Counted from the first letter of the stretch, positions 45,330 to 57,239 are shown. The stretch is 64,000 nucleotides of DNA from Gigaspora rosea (GCA_003550325.1 QKWP01000268.1:159197-223196), one strand, 5' to 3'. Program-made: numbers and translations. Notes: a model not told the origin generated them from the letters alone.

Positions 45330-47170
45330 AAATACTTTATTAAAAATATAATTTGTTAACCTTATGATTTTTTAATATTCTTGATTTTATACAAGAGAAA
45401 AACAATCATAACTACTTGGCCTTATTTCCACTTACTCTAAATTAACTCCTTCATTAATGCAACATATCTTCTTTCTCCTTTATTATCTTCTAATCCCTTT
45501 TTACTTACACAAATACACTATAACTCTAACAATAATATCTTCTTATCACATCAAACCTCTTTATCAAAAACTGCAGCATATAATATAAAACCTTCAGACT
45601 CAGGCTTTATACAACTACTATCCAATATCTTTCTTTCTTAAAATACCTTCTCATCATTTAATCTACCTTATAACCAAATTAGTATATCTAATAATCCAAT
45701 ATATATTCAAATAGATTACAAAGAAATTCTTGCTCTAATCCATATATTCAACCTTACTAATACCACAACTTTTTCTCATTCTATACTACAATTTATATTC
45801 CTATACAAGAAATACATATAACCAATTATACTACCTATTAACATCAACTTACTAGCCTTCTATCACTTATTCAAAATCTTAGTTCACAGAAACTTCACTT
45901 TTCACTAATGCTTCAATACAAAACACACAATCATCAAATATCAAAACTGGGTTTGGCTAGATCTGTAAAAATAACACTTTCTATCAAATTTAATGCAGCA
46001 ACTACCTTATATTCTAATACAACACAAACTGAACTTGAAGCAATTATTTTTTTTCTTTTTGCAACTTCTAATAATAGCCATTTAAATATTTATTTAGTTA
46101 ACAATACTACAATCAAAAATTTAAAACAAATACACTTCTCCAACCTATACAAAACAAAAATTGGGACATTATATCCATTATTAATCAAATTAAATATATC
46201 AAAAACATTTTATTTACTCTACACAAAGTCAAATCACATCTTAACTATAATCAAGCAAACTTACTCGCAAAATGTGGAACTAATAAACCAATTTTAAAAT
46301 TACTTATAATGTTCTAAATTTACCAATTTATTTTCAATGGCATAGTCATTTTATTTCTTTCAAAATACGAACCTTTATCAAAAATATATATACTATACAA
46401 GAACTATATTCCTGGTCTACCCTCAAAATATTTAAAAATATACCTAAAATTAATTGAACACTATGTTTTGATATTCTAAATACACTTGAACACAATCATT
46501 TTAAATATTCTTTTAGAATTAAAATCTTAACTAACAATCTTCCAACTATGAAAAAACTTCATATTCGTTAGCTTATTTATATTCTACAACAAAATGCTGC
46601 CACTGTTCAGATACTGAAGATACTTTACACTTACTCCTCTGTTCAAACAATAACAATAATATTCAACAATCCGTTATTAGTATAATTACTGATACACTTA
46701 CCTTTTTTAAAATTACTACTATATCTCCATTAACAATTCTCAATACTCTTCTTCACTTCACACTCATACACATACTCCACAATATAACCTTCTCCTATAC
46801 TATATTATTGGAATTTATTCCTCTAATGTTTTTGAAAATATTAAATTACTTACTACTAAACAAACTAAATTATTCTTTATTTACTTGTCTAATAATCTTT
46901 TAGATTTGTTTCAAAATACTATTTGGTTCTCATATAATATCTTCCAACACCAATGAGAACATGCTTGTAATATTACTTCAAAAATGAAAAGAAAGAAATA
47001 TTTTTTTCCAAATATATCCCATACAACAACTATAGCCACATCAGATATACTATATATAGACTTTTTTCCTTTATAGAAAAATGGTTTCTACAAAGTTTTT
47101 CTCCAACAAACTGTATACAATAATGTCAGATCATATACCGAGGTTTTCTTTAACCTACTCTAGCTAGTAA
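45330..47170 (+). pseudogene. LINE relic, RNase H and zinc-binding C-terminus
   Basis: The longest frame (45908-46297, 129 codons) aligns in character with RNase H of LINEs (Thr-Glu-Leu-Glu-Ala-Ile-Ile, then Ile-Tyr-Leu-Val-Asn-Asn). At about 46593-46647 is Cys-Cys-His-Cys then His-Leu-Leu-Leu-Cys, the terminal Cys/His motif also found in the minus-strand LINE at 53.1 kb. Stops and shifts are frequent. The base use is strongly AT-biased compared with the 52-59 kb LINE, which suggests this copy is older. Confidence 0.65.
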
Positions 47171-47590
47171 ATTAATTTGAAATAGTTAATTATAGCATTA
47201 CTAGAAAATAGAAGATATAATGTCATATTGGGTGCCTGTTTTATAGTAACACAAATTTAGTTCTGAAATCTTTAAATATAAATTTATTATTTTTTTATTT
47301 AAATAAAGTTTCAACTCTGGCATTTTATGAAAAAAATATATATATATAATTTGTACTTTTTATTCCATTATAAACTTAAATTATTAGACCAGATTTCTTT
47401 TGACCTATTGCAACTTTAATATTAGTTATATGAAACTAATTGAGTTAGAGTAATTCGCTAATTTAGACTTGTCAGTGTTTTAAATTATCTGTTATCTGTT
47501 ATATATATATGTACATAATGGATAGATAAATACATTAGTTATACACAATTAATAACCTCCCTAGTATCATTTCTCAAAATTAGTTACATA

Positions 47591-47833
47591 TGGGGTGAGT
47601 TAGTAAAAAAGGGCCAAATCATTTTTAGTAAAATTTTTTAATTTTTAAATTAAACTATCTTAACAGCTATTTAATCAATTTGCTAAAAATTTTTTTATTT
47701 TAAACTTGAAATTATATAGAATTAAAATAAAAAAAATTATTAAATTTATTAAGATAGTTGTTAAAATATTTAAGTTTAAAGTCATGAAAACTTTACTTAA
47801 AAAAATTTGTTCCTTTTCTACTAACTTATCCCA
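47591..47833. mobile_element. TGGGGTGAGTTAG palindromic MITE, TA duplication
   Basis: Left TGGGGTGAGTTAGTAAAAAA and right end inward TGGGATAAGTTAGTAGAAAA, with TA outside both ends. Arms continue to pair through the AT-rich interior (aactatcttaacagct with ttaagatagttgttaa). Non-coding. Confidence 0.82.
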
Positions 47834-47854
47834 TATGTTGTAAAAATGAAAAAT

Positions 47855-49000
47855 GACTCTAATTTTCTTTTTATATTATTACTCTATATCAATTATTATT
47901 TTTAGTTGTCTATTGTAAACCCAATCTGTATATTTAGTAATATTATATAGTGTACCTATACTCTTCTAAAAATTGTACTGTATATTCTTAGTATAGTAAG
48001 TGAATTACCTGTTCTTAACTCAATTTGACAATTTAATATACTTAAGAAATTAATAATATTAGAGATACTAAAGATATCAAAGATATTAGAAATATCAAAT
48101 ATATCAAAGATATTAATGAAATTAAAAATCTTAAGGAAATTATAGATATTGAATATATTGAATATATGGGGCGCAGACAATAGAAACAACCCATTTTTAC
48201 ATTTATTTTATTTTGAAATAATTGAGTTTAATCATTTGGTTTGATTTTCCGACTGATCTGGAATTAATCAAATTTCATGATTTTGATTGGTTAAATGTAA
48301 CATGTGACTATCGGGTAATATCGTGATGTGTTGGCTCTATGCAGCCTCGTGTAATTTTTCTTTAACTTTATCTTGATTTTTTATTATGCAAATTGATTTT
48401 CATTTTTAATTGAAAAATGTCAACCACATCAAAATTTATATAAATTTAATAAAAACACAATTTCAAAAAATTTGTAAAAATGGGCTGTTTTTATTGCCTG
48501 CACCCCATATTTGATATATCGAGTCTAGAAAACCTGTTGAAACCTTAGAAGGTTAATAGTATTAGCAATAGAATGCAGTAGTATAGAAAGTATAAATACA
48601 ATGTCTTTTTAGTCTTCAAAAAAGACATGTTCAAAAGTGCGAAATTTGAAATAGCTTCAGTTTAAGAAGTCCCATAGTTTAGAAGTTCAATATAGATAGA
48701 GTTCAATGTAGCCAAGTAATAACCTTTGAAATTAGAATAGAAGTGTTGTTAGTAATTCCTCTGCTTTATAATTAAATAAACTATGATTATTATAAACTGA
48801 CAACTTACCAATATGTAATATTATATAAAATTCCAAAATTTTGTGACCTTATATTAGAGCCTCATGACATAATCTAGAGCTCTATTTTGATCCTAATTAC
48901 TTGAACCAAGTTAATCCATGCCTCAATTATTGCCTTTTACCATTATTAGAGTTGAGTTAGAGTGTTTTGGTTAGTATTAGTAGTGTATTTAGAAGAAGTG
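47855..49000 (+). repeat. LTR-like repeat, copy 2
   Basis: Matches 5570-6540 over its length except for two differences explained by insertions: the 341-bp element at 48167 is only here, and the 222-bp element at 6178 is only there. It is followed directly by the gag-like relic, as a 5' LTR would be. The open frame 47956-48189 on the minus strand is the ATA-rich tract and not a gene. Confidence 0.55.
48167..48507. mobile_element. TGGGGYGCAG MITE, 341 bp, TA duplication
   Basis: Left TGGGGCGCAGACAATAGAAA, right end inward TGGGGTGCAGGCAATAAAAA, both going on to CCCATTTTTACA. TA is outside each end. The paralogue at about 5825-5845 reads straight through (aaatatatttgatatatcg), giving an empty site. 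Interior non-coding. Confidence 0.9.
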
Positions 49001-49029
49001 TACAATTTGCATTCTCATATTTAGTGGAG

Positions 49030-49440
49030 ATTATGAGATTTGACAAATCCCCAAGTCCAGGATAAAGATAAATAAGAAGAAATACTTATCTCAATGAAAC
49101 TTGGCCACAATTTTTTCAAGATATAAACAATTTCAAAGAGAAACTATTCAAATAAGCCTTTATAAAAAAAATTAGATGCCCTAGTTGTAATTATAAAGAA
49201 CATAGTATATTTATATATCTCATCACAAAAAGATTAGAAAAAGAGTATACTACTTTATTCGAAACCTTGAATGAAGAAAAAGCTATCAAAGTCCAAAGTT
49301 TAATCAACTAGGCCTTCAAAAACAACTATATTGATAATGCACAACTCTCTAAAGCTCTGGAGTTATTAATCGAAATAAATGAAGATTTTAAAAATGACTG
49401 CATACTAAGGATGTGCCAATTATATATGTTATGTGTTACT
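49030..49440 (+). pseudogene. gag-like zinc-knuckle fragment, second copy
   Basis: Diverged copy of 680-1077: aagataaataagaagaaata, then a Cys-x2-Cys-containing knuckle remnant (about 49180-49215, last Cys lost), then the acidic Leu-rich segment (49240-49390). Broken by stops. Follows the LTR-like block. Confidence 0.5.
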
Positions 49441-49679
49441 TCACAATTCATGTTCATTTTAAAATAATACATGTCGATTTAAAATTGCAATTTGACATAT
49501 GTCAAATAATAATTGGCATTTTTACTCTAGTTCTGACTCTTCTGACCCAGTCATATACAATATAATACAAACAGAGATCATATGACTTTTGGATTCTTGT
49601 ACTTTGACTAATGGTTAGGTTATACAAAATACTGGTTACATGATCCATGCAACAATAATAGCCAATCAAAATTTGAACC

Positions 49680-49963
49680 TAAAGTAGGTTCAAATTAAAC
49701 TACAAAATAAGCTACCCACAATCACCAATAGTTGCTACATAGTAAAGTCCAAATTCTACTATGCAAATTGATTAACATTGCTTAAGTAAACTTATTTAGA
49801 AGATATAATACATATACAATAAAATTTTTAGCAATATTGGAGAACATTTTGTTGTTTGATTTTTAACTTTTACATTCTTCAAATATATTTTTTTAAAAAA
49901 AAATTAATTTTTTATTGAAAGTAAAAGTTAAAAGTTAAATAATAAAATATTTTCCAATTTTGC
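49680..49963. repeat. Palindromic repeat, left part (continues at 63262)
   Basis: The sequence gttgctacatagtaaagtcc and agtaaacttatttagaagat recurs at 63262-64000 several times in both orientations. The part ending at 49963 joins to 63270 if the transposon between the AATTTTGC copies is removed; the uninterrupted version is at about 63615-63675. Confidence 0.8.
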
Positions 49964-50710
49964 AGGACCCTGGACATTTCTCATATAGGTTATATTTTTT
50001 TTAGCAAATTAGTTAAAATTTAAACCAAGGTCCAAATTTAAAATTTGGCGAATTTATTAATTTAAATAATGGTCCATATTGAATTTTGGTGAAACATTTA
50101 AAATTTTACATTGTTATATTTAATATTTTGTTGATTTATTCTTTTTGGGAGAATTACATCAGGAAAATAAAAACATTAAAAATGATAAATAAATAAACAA
50201 ATAAATAAAGTAAAAAAAGCACATTATTTTTTTATTTACTTTGTTAAAAAAGATTTGTATACTACGTGTATAAACATTTTACTATAACCCTTTCATTTCC
50301 AAAGTTGACCCTAACTCTAACCATAAATCAGGTTTAATTTTGGTCTATAATTTATATATTATGCAGATTTGCAAATCAATTAATTAGTACCTGTATATAT
50401 ACACATAGTATTTCTTCTAAAAAAAATTATTATTACTTTTATTTCTTTTCTTTTTTTTTTTAAATTACTGTTGTTTATTTTATTTATTTATTTTTTTTTT
50501 GTTTATTTTTTTTTGTTGTTTATTTTTTTTATTTTTTTTTTGTTGTTTATTTTTTATTTTTTTTTGTCATTTATTTTTTTATTTTTTTTTAATTTTTTAA
50601 TTAATTTATTTTATATTTATTTTGTACTATTTTTTTCAATTTTTTTTATTATTTTTATTTTTATTTTTTATTTTTTATGTATAAATTTTTTTTATTTATT
50701 TTAAAGAAAT

Positions 50711-51060
50711 AATTTATACATTGCACGTGCGATGTTGTCGCACTTGCTACAGATTATAAAATCAGGTGTAATGTAAAATTAAAACAATTAAAATAACTCT
50801 TTTTTTATTGGATAGGATTAGAGTGAAGTATAGATTGTGTGTATGGGCGAGAGGGAGGTTTTTATATTAAAATTTTGCAGAGAATTTTTTTGTTAGAATC
50901 CTAAGAGTAGTTTCATATACTCAATTTTAAGTTATTGATGATTTTTGACAAAATGAACGTTTGTTTTGAATTTTTTGATAATGTAACGTTATACCTAATC
51001 TTGAAATTTGATTGGGAGAGCGACATATAAGGTGCATCATATGGGGCAATGAATAAATTT
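50711..51060. mobile_element. ~350-bp foldback element, copy of 14903-15249
   Basis: Left AATTTATACATTGCACG and right end inward AATTTATTCATTGCCCC. The interior matches 14903-15249 closely in order, including tttttttgttagaatcctaa. Non-coding. Confidence 0.75.
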
Positions 51061-51194
51061 ATTCTATTTTAAAAACTTTTTTTTATTTTTAAATTTTTAA
51101 GTTTTTTTTTAATTTTTTTTTATAGTTTTTTTTTATTTAAATTTTATTTTTATTTTTTTTTTATTCATACTATATTTTATTTTTTTTAGACTGT

Positions 51195-51412
51195 TATTTT
51201 ATGGCGATGGGTCGCCATGGCGACCCTATATGAATAGCCAATCAAAATTGAGCATGTGACTATATAATATGTTGCTTATTATTATCCAATAAATATTTTC
51301 TACAAACTTTCTAACTTTATAATAAAAAAATACAAAAGAAAATTTCCTAAACCTAAATATGATTGGCTGCTATATATAGGGTCGCCATGGCGATAGGTAT
51401 CCATCTATAATT
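51195..51412. mobile_element. ~218-bp MITE whose arms are themselves palindromes
   Basis: Each arm contains GGTCGCCATGGCGACC-type self-complementary sequence (GGGTCGCCATGGCGACCC on the left, TATCGCCATGGCGACCC inward on the right), followed by CTATAT and then AGCCAATCA. Interior non-coding; the ends are approximate because of flanking T-runs. Confidence 0.75.
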
Positions 51413-51479
51413 TACCTTTTTTTTAAATATTTTTTTTTAAATGTTCTTTTTTTATTTTAATTTTTCAACCATTTTATTT

Positions 51480-52525
51480 TTCAATTTCAAAGTGCCTGTT
51501 TTGGGGCATATACTTTATTCGGTTTATGTATCTGGATTCTACATGGATGAGAGTACAACTAGCCATACATACACTTTTGGTGTCTAATTTAGTAGTCCGC
51601 CTGAAGGTTCTACACTAGATGCTATATCTGCAACCCAACTACAGGAATTGCCTATTTAAACCCTCTAATCTTCAGTTTCTCATCTAGACTTTCATTCAAT
51701 TCGCCAGATGTCTGCATTACCTATGCGGTCAGTTCAGCCATCCAGGTCTTTTTTTGTAAGATCCCTTAGGACTCCTTCTTATACCCAAAAGTACAATCTG
51801 GCTTATCCTTAACAGGAAACTTGGTAAAGCAGTACCTGTCCCACCAGGTATTCACCTACTCTTCGGTAACTTACGTATTCACCGTGGTGAACAACTTGCA
51901 GTCCAGAAGTACTCTGCAACTACTACTATTACCTACTTCTGCCCTTATAAGGTTTGCTCTAACCCTAGTACTTACCATCACTTTCCTACTGGTTCTTTAC
52001 CATTTTCCCAGATTTCCAATCTAGTTAGCCCACAAGGGTTGATCTATCCAGCATTAGGTGCATTATAGTTTTCCCCCCTGGTACCTACTTCTATAATATA
52101 GGTTCTTTTCCTCTAATACTCGAACCGGCGGCCAGGTTGGTAGACCTTGTCCCTGAGGTTGATGTCCGGGGCTTCAGCTCTGGTTCAATATTCCGGTTTT
52201 TGTCCGGTTCTTCGGCTCTGGTTCAATATTCCGGTTTTGGTAGCACCGTTAAAGATCTTTGCTACCTTCTTACTTAGGTCTTGCCAAATGGGTTTCTGTT
52301 TCTCTAGTTCCTTGGATTTGTCTGTGTTACAAAATACAACTTCTCTCGAAAGCTCCTATTCAAGATGGTAACCAAGGACTACAGGTAATGTACCCAACCG
52401 ATCGACAGAAAACAGTTACCAGAACACAGATTTATTTTTCAAAGCGTTGTTGAACCCTAGACCTGCCACTTGAAGGGTGACAACTTACCAACTTCCCTAA
52501 GTCGCCACACTCTTACCATTTTTTT
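51480..52525. other. Unrecognised 1-kb insert of raised GC
   Basis: GC content is clearly above the surroundings and both borders run into T-rich tracts, so it is probably an inserted sequence. It holds small overlapping frames (51821-52024, 52147-52371, 52259-52453) but none with a domain I recognise. A 38-bp direct repeat (ctctggttcaatattccggt core) occurs twice at 52164-52240. It could be a decayed retroposon. Confidence 0.45.
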
Positions 52526-52785
52526 GATTTATTTAAATTATTTATTTTATTTTTTTTTATTTTATTTTTTTTTAAAGAGAGGTCTATCCTCTAATACTTT
52601 ATTAGATTTATAAATTATACATATATATACTACATGTAGGAATATACTAATCTATTATGAAGTAGAGGTAAGAGCTACTTTACTCTCGACCTAATTCTTT
52701 ACTAGAATGGTCGTAGACCTCTAGATTTTGAATATATAGTTGGGACGGAGATTGTTTGTGGCAATAAGTTTATCTATTGCAGTGT

Positions 52786-53343
52786 CTATGCGATATGGGG
52801 TTGGTGGGGTGTTTTCGTCATCGTTGGAGGTAAAAGTAGAGAGAGAGGTGGAACTACTTCCGTATGTCGAGACATATAAGAAGGAATCCATATTTTCTTG
52901 TAGATAAATTCAGTGATGTTGTGGTGAAGTAGAGGTGTTAGTTTGTTCTTCAGATATAGAGAAGAGAAAGGAGCTAGTGTTCTTCTTGTGATTATCCCAA
53001 TCGGAATTTTCTTTGAGACGTGTAGTTTGAGATAGGATTGAATGAAGGTTTCAGGGGTTTCCAATGGTTTTTCTTCTTTCCTTGCGATTTCGATTAAGAT
53101 TCTTCTAAGTTCTGTTTTGAATTTGAAAGTGTTAGTGATACAAGTTAGTAGATGGGAGTAGTCTTCAGGTTCTGAGTAGCATCTTGGGCATAGGTAGTTC
53201 GGGTGGTTTTTAGGGTTATGAAGGTGTAAGAGGAGTGAAGTTGGTAATTTTTCCGCAAGCAGTTTCACTTTGAAGTTCTTCAAGTTGGATAGTGCCAGGT
53301 TGGTATATAGTGCTTTTGGTTTATTATTGTATGATATAGTCAC
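52786..53343 (-). pseudogene. LINE C-terminal segment with Cys/His motif
   Basis: A 185-codon frame with Leu-Cys-Pro-Arg-Cys ... Tyr-Ser-His-Leu-Leu-Thr-Cys (about 53150-53195 on this strand), the zinc-binding motif after RNase H in many LINEs. It is followed by a basic/hydrophobic tail. The start Met is not the true start; the LINE frame continues upstream with breaks. Confidence 0.8.
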
Positions 53344-53409
53344 GAGAGTGGCATCCCAGTCGATGTCATCTAGGCAGTTTTCCCATAGATTTATCCTTTG
53401 CTGGTTGTG

Positions 53410-54045
53410 CTATCGTATAAGGTTGGTAGTTTGGTGTATAAGTTTGATCGTTGATTTTAATGAATGAGAGATAGCAGAGTTGTTCAAGAAAGGTATATAG
53501 CAATTGTATAAAAAGTTCTGTGGAATTGTATTAAGTTGGTGTGGAGGGAGAGGGTCGATTATAGTTAATTCCTTGTTGTATGTGGTGTTGATTTTCCTTT
53601 CGCCAATTATTGCTGCGGTCATACGCAGTAGGAGGAGCTATTGTGTTTGATCTAGTTGTAAATGTTGTAGGAGGTAGTTATCGGTAGCTTGTGTTATAAT
53701 GGTATGTAGGGAGGAATTATTAGCAATTATTTCTAATTTCGCATGGTTGTGGGTAGTAGAGACAATAAAGGTTAGTAAAGTTAGGAGAGTAGTAGTTTTC
53801 GAGGGCCAAATGTTGTTGTAGCAGCTTATTATAGGCCCATCTGTTCTGATTCGACCAGTGGCGGTAATTTTTTGTTGATTAGATGATTGAAGTTTTTTTG
53901 AGATAAAATATAGTATTAGGTTTCTCTTTTTAAAATTGGTAGATACTAGTATCTCCCATATTTTTATTGGTGGTTCATTGAATGCCATAAGGGGTCTTTG
54001 TATTTTAGTGAGTCGTGTATCAGTTGTTGTTGTCTTCGTGATCAT
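53410..54045 (-). pseudogene. LINE RNase H segment
   Basis: Two overlapping frames (53638-54045 and 53410-53622). The first contains Ala-Thr-Gly-Arg-Ile-Arg-Thr-Asp-Gly-Pro (around 53840-53870), resembling the first strand of RNase H where Asp is catalytic, and later Ile-Ile-Ala-Asn-Asn-Ser-Ser where Asp is expected (Asp to Asn). RNase H degrades RNA in RNA-DNA hybrids during LINE copying. Confidence 0.65.
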
Positions 54046-54327
54046 TTAATATCTTCTATGTTTGCATGTATTGTGAGTTTATAGTCGATTTGTAGATTAT
54101 GGATGTATTCTTTATCTAATAGTAGATAGCAAGATCGATGTCGTGAGCTTCTTTTTGGAAGTGAACATCTTGTGCAAGCGTTTAATATTTGGTTTCCTTG
54201 ATATAGGAAGTGTTTGCCGTATATTGTTTTTTGATTTGGGTTAAATATTTTAGCTATTTCACTGTTGTGGGTTAGAATGCAACCCTTCCTTTTTGGTAAC
54301 CAAGAAGGGGTTAGGAAAGGGTTTGAG

Positions 54328-55131
54328 TTATTTATGTTTAAAGTAGGTGTTGCGGAAGATGTAATTAGGTCTTGTATTATATAGAACCAACCACTTTGGT
54401 GTTCTTTTACGAAGTATTTTCCTGATATTGTGGTGGAAGGTCGTCCAATCGAGTAAGTTATTATTTGTTGAATCGAGAAATTGTTCTGCGCAGTTTATAT
54501 TGTGACAATTTAGCATTTCTTTTAGATGGGTGCATTTAGAGTGTGTAAGTATAAGTGGGTTGAGAGAGGTTCCATGAAGTAAGGCGGGTACGGGCCAGTT
54601 GTTGAGGGGTCGAGTAAATTTTAGGTTTAGCTTGTGAATTGCTATTATAAATTGTCTGGTGTGAGTTAGGTATTCTAAATGTGGGAGGGCTGGCAGTTCT
54701 TCTAAAATTAATTTATCTGTGTTTGCAGCATTCTGTATTTGTTGGATGCGGATCTTTATATATGAGTTATCAAAGTTGTGGTAGTTTAAACTACGCTGTA
54801 GGTTTGTTATGAGAGTAGTCAGTTGCACTTTCTATATTGGTCATAGTATATATCACATCACAGTTCAGGAAGGAGTTGGGTACACCTCTGGCTATTCTTG
54901 CTTTCGATCTGATGATTTTTGTTATTATTTTATTAATGGAGATGAGTTGTGAACGGTTTAGATAAGAGGAGAGGATGCGGTATTGAAATCTAGGTATGAT
55001 GACGTGGTTATAAATGTAGGCAGCTTGTTTTTCGGTTATTTTAGCATAGTGCAGTTTTCTTAGATTTGTTTTGATCTCTAAAATTATGAGTTTTTGGACG
55101 TGGTTGGGGTTTTTGTTGGTCGTGTACCAGG
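54328..55131 (-). pseudogene. LINE segment between RT thumb and RNase H
   Basis: Frames 54328-54828 and 54791 to 55131 encode the thumb/connection part, starting just after the nested hAT-like element with Trp-Tyr-Thr-Thr-Asn-Lys-Asn-Pro. The Leu-Gly-Ala-Trp-Tyr block is re-formed when the nested element and one GTACCAGG copy are removed. The first residues (Met-Arg-Arg-Leu-Thr) of the longest frame derive from the inserted element. Confidence 0.8.
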
Positions 55132-56221
55132 TAAGCCTCCGCATGGGCCGGGTAGGCCCTATGGGTACCCACAGGTAGTACCATGAGGGCCGGGCTAGGG
55201 CACTGATTTCTAAGCTCTAGGGTAAGGGTAAGGGCTTAAATGTGAGGCCCTTATACAAACGGGTAGGGCTAGGGTATTACCCATTACCCTACCTTGGGTA
55301 CCCATTAGTTATATAGATGTTACATTTGCATGACGTTCTAAGCACTGTTTATTAAGGCTCCAGACTACATAATAATATACATTCTATATTAATTCTAAAC
55401 CCCAATATACGTATATACGTACGTACAAGCTAGGCCAATAATTTGAATAGTAAAATTATCCATTTTGTGCTCTAAAATTGCAATTTTATCTTTATTCAAT
55501 AAAAATTTCAGAATTTTTAAAATGTATATTTAAGCAGCCTATTTTACCTGTTCAAAAAATTGTAAGTGGAAGAGAGTCTCAAAACTATCGCTACAAACAT
55601 TTTATTTAATACCATATCATTTGAATAATCAATATTTCGTCACATGCAATTGACTATTCTATTATTCCAAACATTTTAATTTAATATCGATATCTTTCAA
55701 ATAATCAATGTTTAATAATAAATTACGTATTTATTGCTACATACGCACAAATATAGCTGGTATTATGGTTTTACTACGTATCAATAAATATGTTTGCTAT
55801 GCACAAGTATGATCGATAAAATAGTTTTACTACGCACTAGTATGATAGTTTACTATACACATGAGTATGATAATTAATTGTATCCTATATGCTCAATTAT
55901 ATTCACACCTCATACTATAGTACTTTAGGTATAAATTGTATTATCAGTTAATAAATTTAAGTTCTAAACGTATATATCTAATTTTTGGTAGCAATACTCA
56001 GCAGGTTTTATTATTGCACTTGTAATTTCACATAAGTAAATTTAGGCCACAGGTAGTTCATAGGTACCTGTGGGCCTGATAGGCCGGGCTAGGGTATTAG
56101 GTTTTGGGCCCTAGGGTAAGGGTAAGGGCTCAAAAGTTAAGCCCTTACACAAACGGGTAGGGCTAGGGTATTGCTATTACCCGGCCCTACCCGGCCCATG
56201 CGGAGGCCTAGTAGTGGCCTA
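55132..56221. mobile_element. hAT-type non-autonomous element, 1090 bp, nested in the LINE
   Basis: Exact octamer GTACCAGG on both sides (55124-55131, 56222-56229). Left end TAAGCCTCCGCATGGGCCGG; right side ends in two partial copies, gcggaggccta and gtggccta. Both arms carry GC-rich ggccgggctagggtatt and ggtaagggtaagggct blocks in opposite orientation; the middle 700 bp is AT-rich and non-coding. TAGGCCT ends and an 8-bp duplication indicate hAT. Family fragments: 59545-59699 and about 61035-61217. Confidence 0.9.
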
Positions 56222-56229
56222 GTACCAGG

Positions 56230-57239
56230 CACCCAGGTATTTGAGAGGGATGTTTTTAGGGAGAGCGGTAATCATTGTGCCATCAAAGCAGACGGATTGT
56301 GGAGAGAGCGTGGAGTTGGTGATTAAGAAGAATTTGGAGGGATTAACTTTTATGTATTCAGTTTGTAAAAGCTGGTTGCAAGATCTAGGATTTCTGTGAG
56401 GGCTTGTTTATTAGGGGCGAGCCAGAAGGAGTTGTCCATATATGCTATTACTAATGAGTTGATTAGTTTGGGTGGGTTAGTCTGGATAATACTGGAATAA
56501 CCAGTAAATTTCTTGTGTATGGTTAAGATGAGAGGATCATAATATATTTTCCATAGCAGGGGGGAGAAGGTTTCTCTCTGATTGATTCCATCCATTACTG
56601 GGTAGAGTTCTGTAAAGCCGAGGTCAGTAATAACCTGGTTGGTTCGGTTGGATAATACGTAGACTAGGAGGTTGATTATTGTTTTCGGAACTTTTATTCG
56701 GCGAAGTGCTTTGGCTAGTATGTTGATATGGACCGAGTCGAAAGCTTTCGACAAGTCCTGTGAAAGTGCCCAAATTTCCTTTTGATTGATAGAGGCATCC
56801 TTTAGGATTTGTGTCAACTGAGAAACCGGTATTAGCGTAGATTGATAGGGAAAGGCCGCAAAGTTCATCGGGGAGAGTATCTCACGCCTCATTATAATTG
56901 AAGTTAATCTGGTAGTCAAAATTTTTGTAAAGCATTTACAGGTGTGATTGATTAACGTGATAGGTCGTGTGGTAAGAGATTGTATTTGTATTCTGGTTTT
57001 TTTGTTATTGGCCAGATATTCACTTTTAGCCATTGTTGTGGTACCTGTTTTAAATGTATGCAATTGTTAAAGATTTTTAGTAGAGGGGATAGTATTAGGT
57101 CAGAGAGTTGTTGTAGAATTTCATTTGAAATAGCTAGCAGTCCAGTTGCTTTATTTTTGGGAGCGTTGTTTATAGTTTCTTTTAGTTCCTCGAGTGTAAT
57201 AGTATTTGTTAGGGTGTCGTAGATTGAGGGGTCGATCAC
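56230..57239 (-). pseudogene. LINE reverse transcriptase domain, mutated
   Basis: Frames 57239-56952 and 57063-56350 (one shift between) carry RT motifs in order: Asn-Lys-Ala-Thr-Gly (about 57150), Asp-Leu-Ser-Lys-Ala-Phe-Asp-Ser-Val (motif A), Ser-Pro-Leu-Leu-Trp (motif B, with Gln-Arg-Glu instead of Gln-Gly-Glu), Ala-Tyr-Met-Asp-Asn-Ser (motif C; the second catalytic Asp is Asn). A further shift near 56350 moves to the frame reading Asn-Pro-Ser-Lys up to Tyr-Leu-Gly-Ala-Trp. It would make cDNA from LINE RNA if intact; it is not. Confidence 0.9.

Noticed and set aside
50471..50704. Phe/Ile/Leu-rich 77-codon frame, and the similar one at 2866-3105
   Set aside because: Product of a T-rich tract in the AGGACCC element. 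Not a membrane protein gene.
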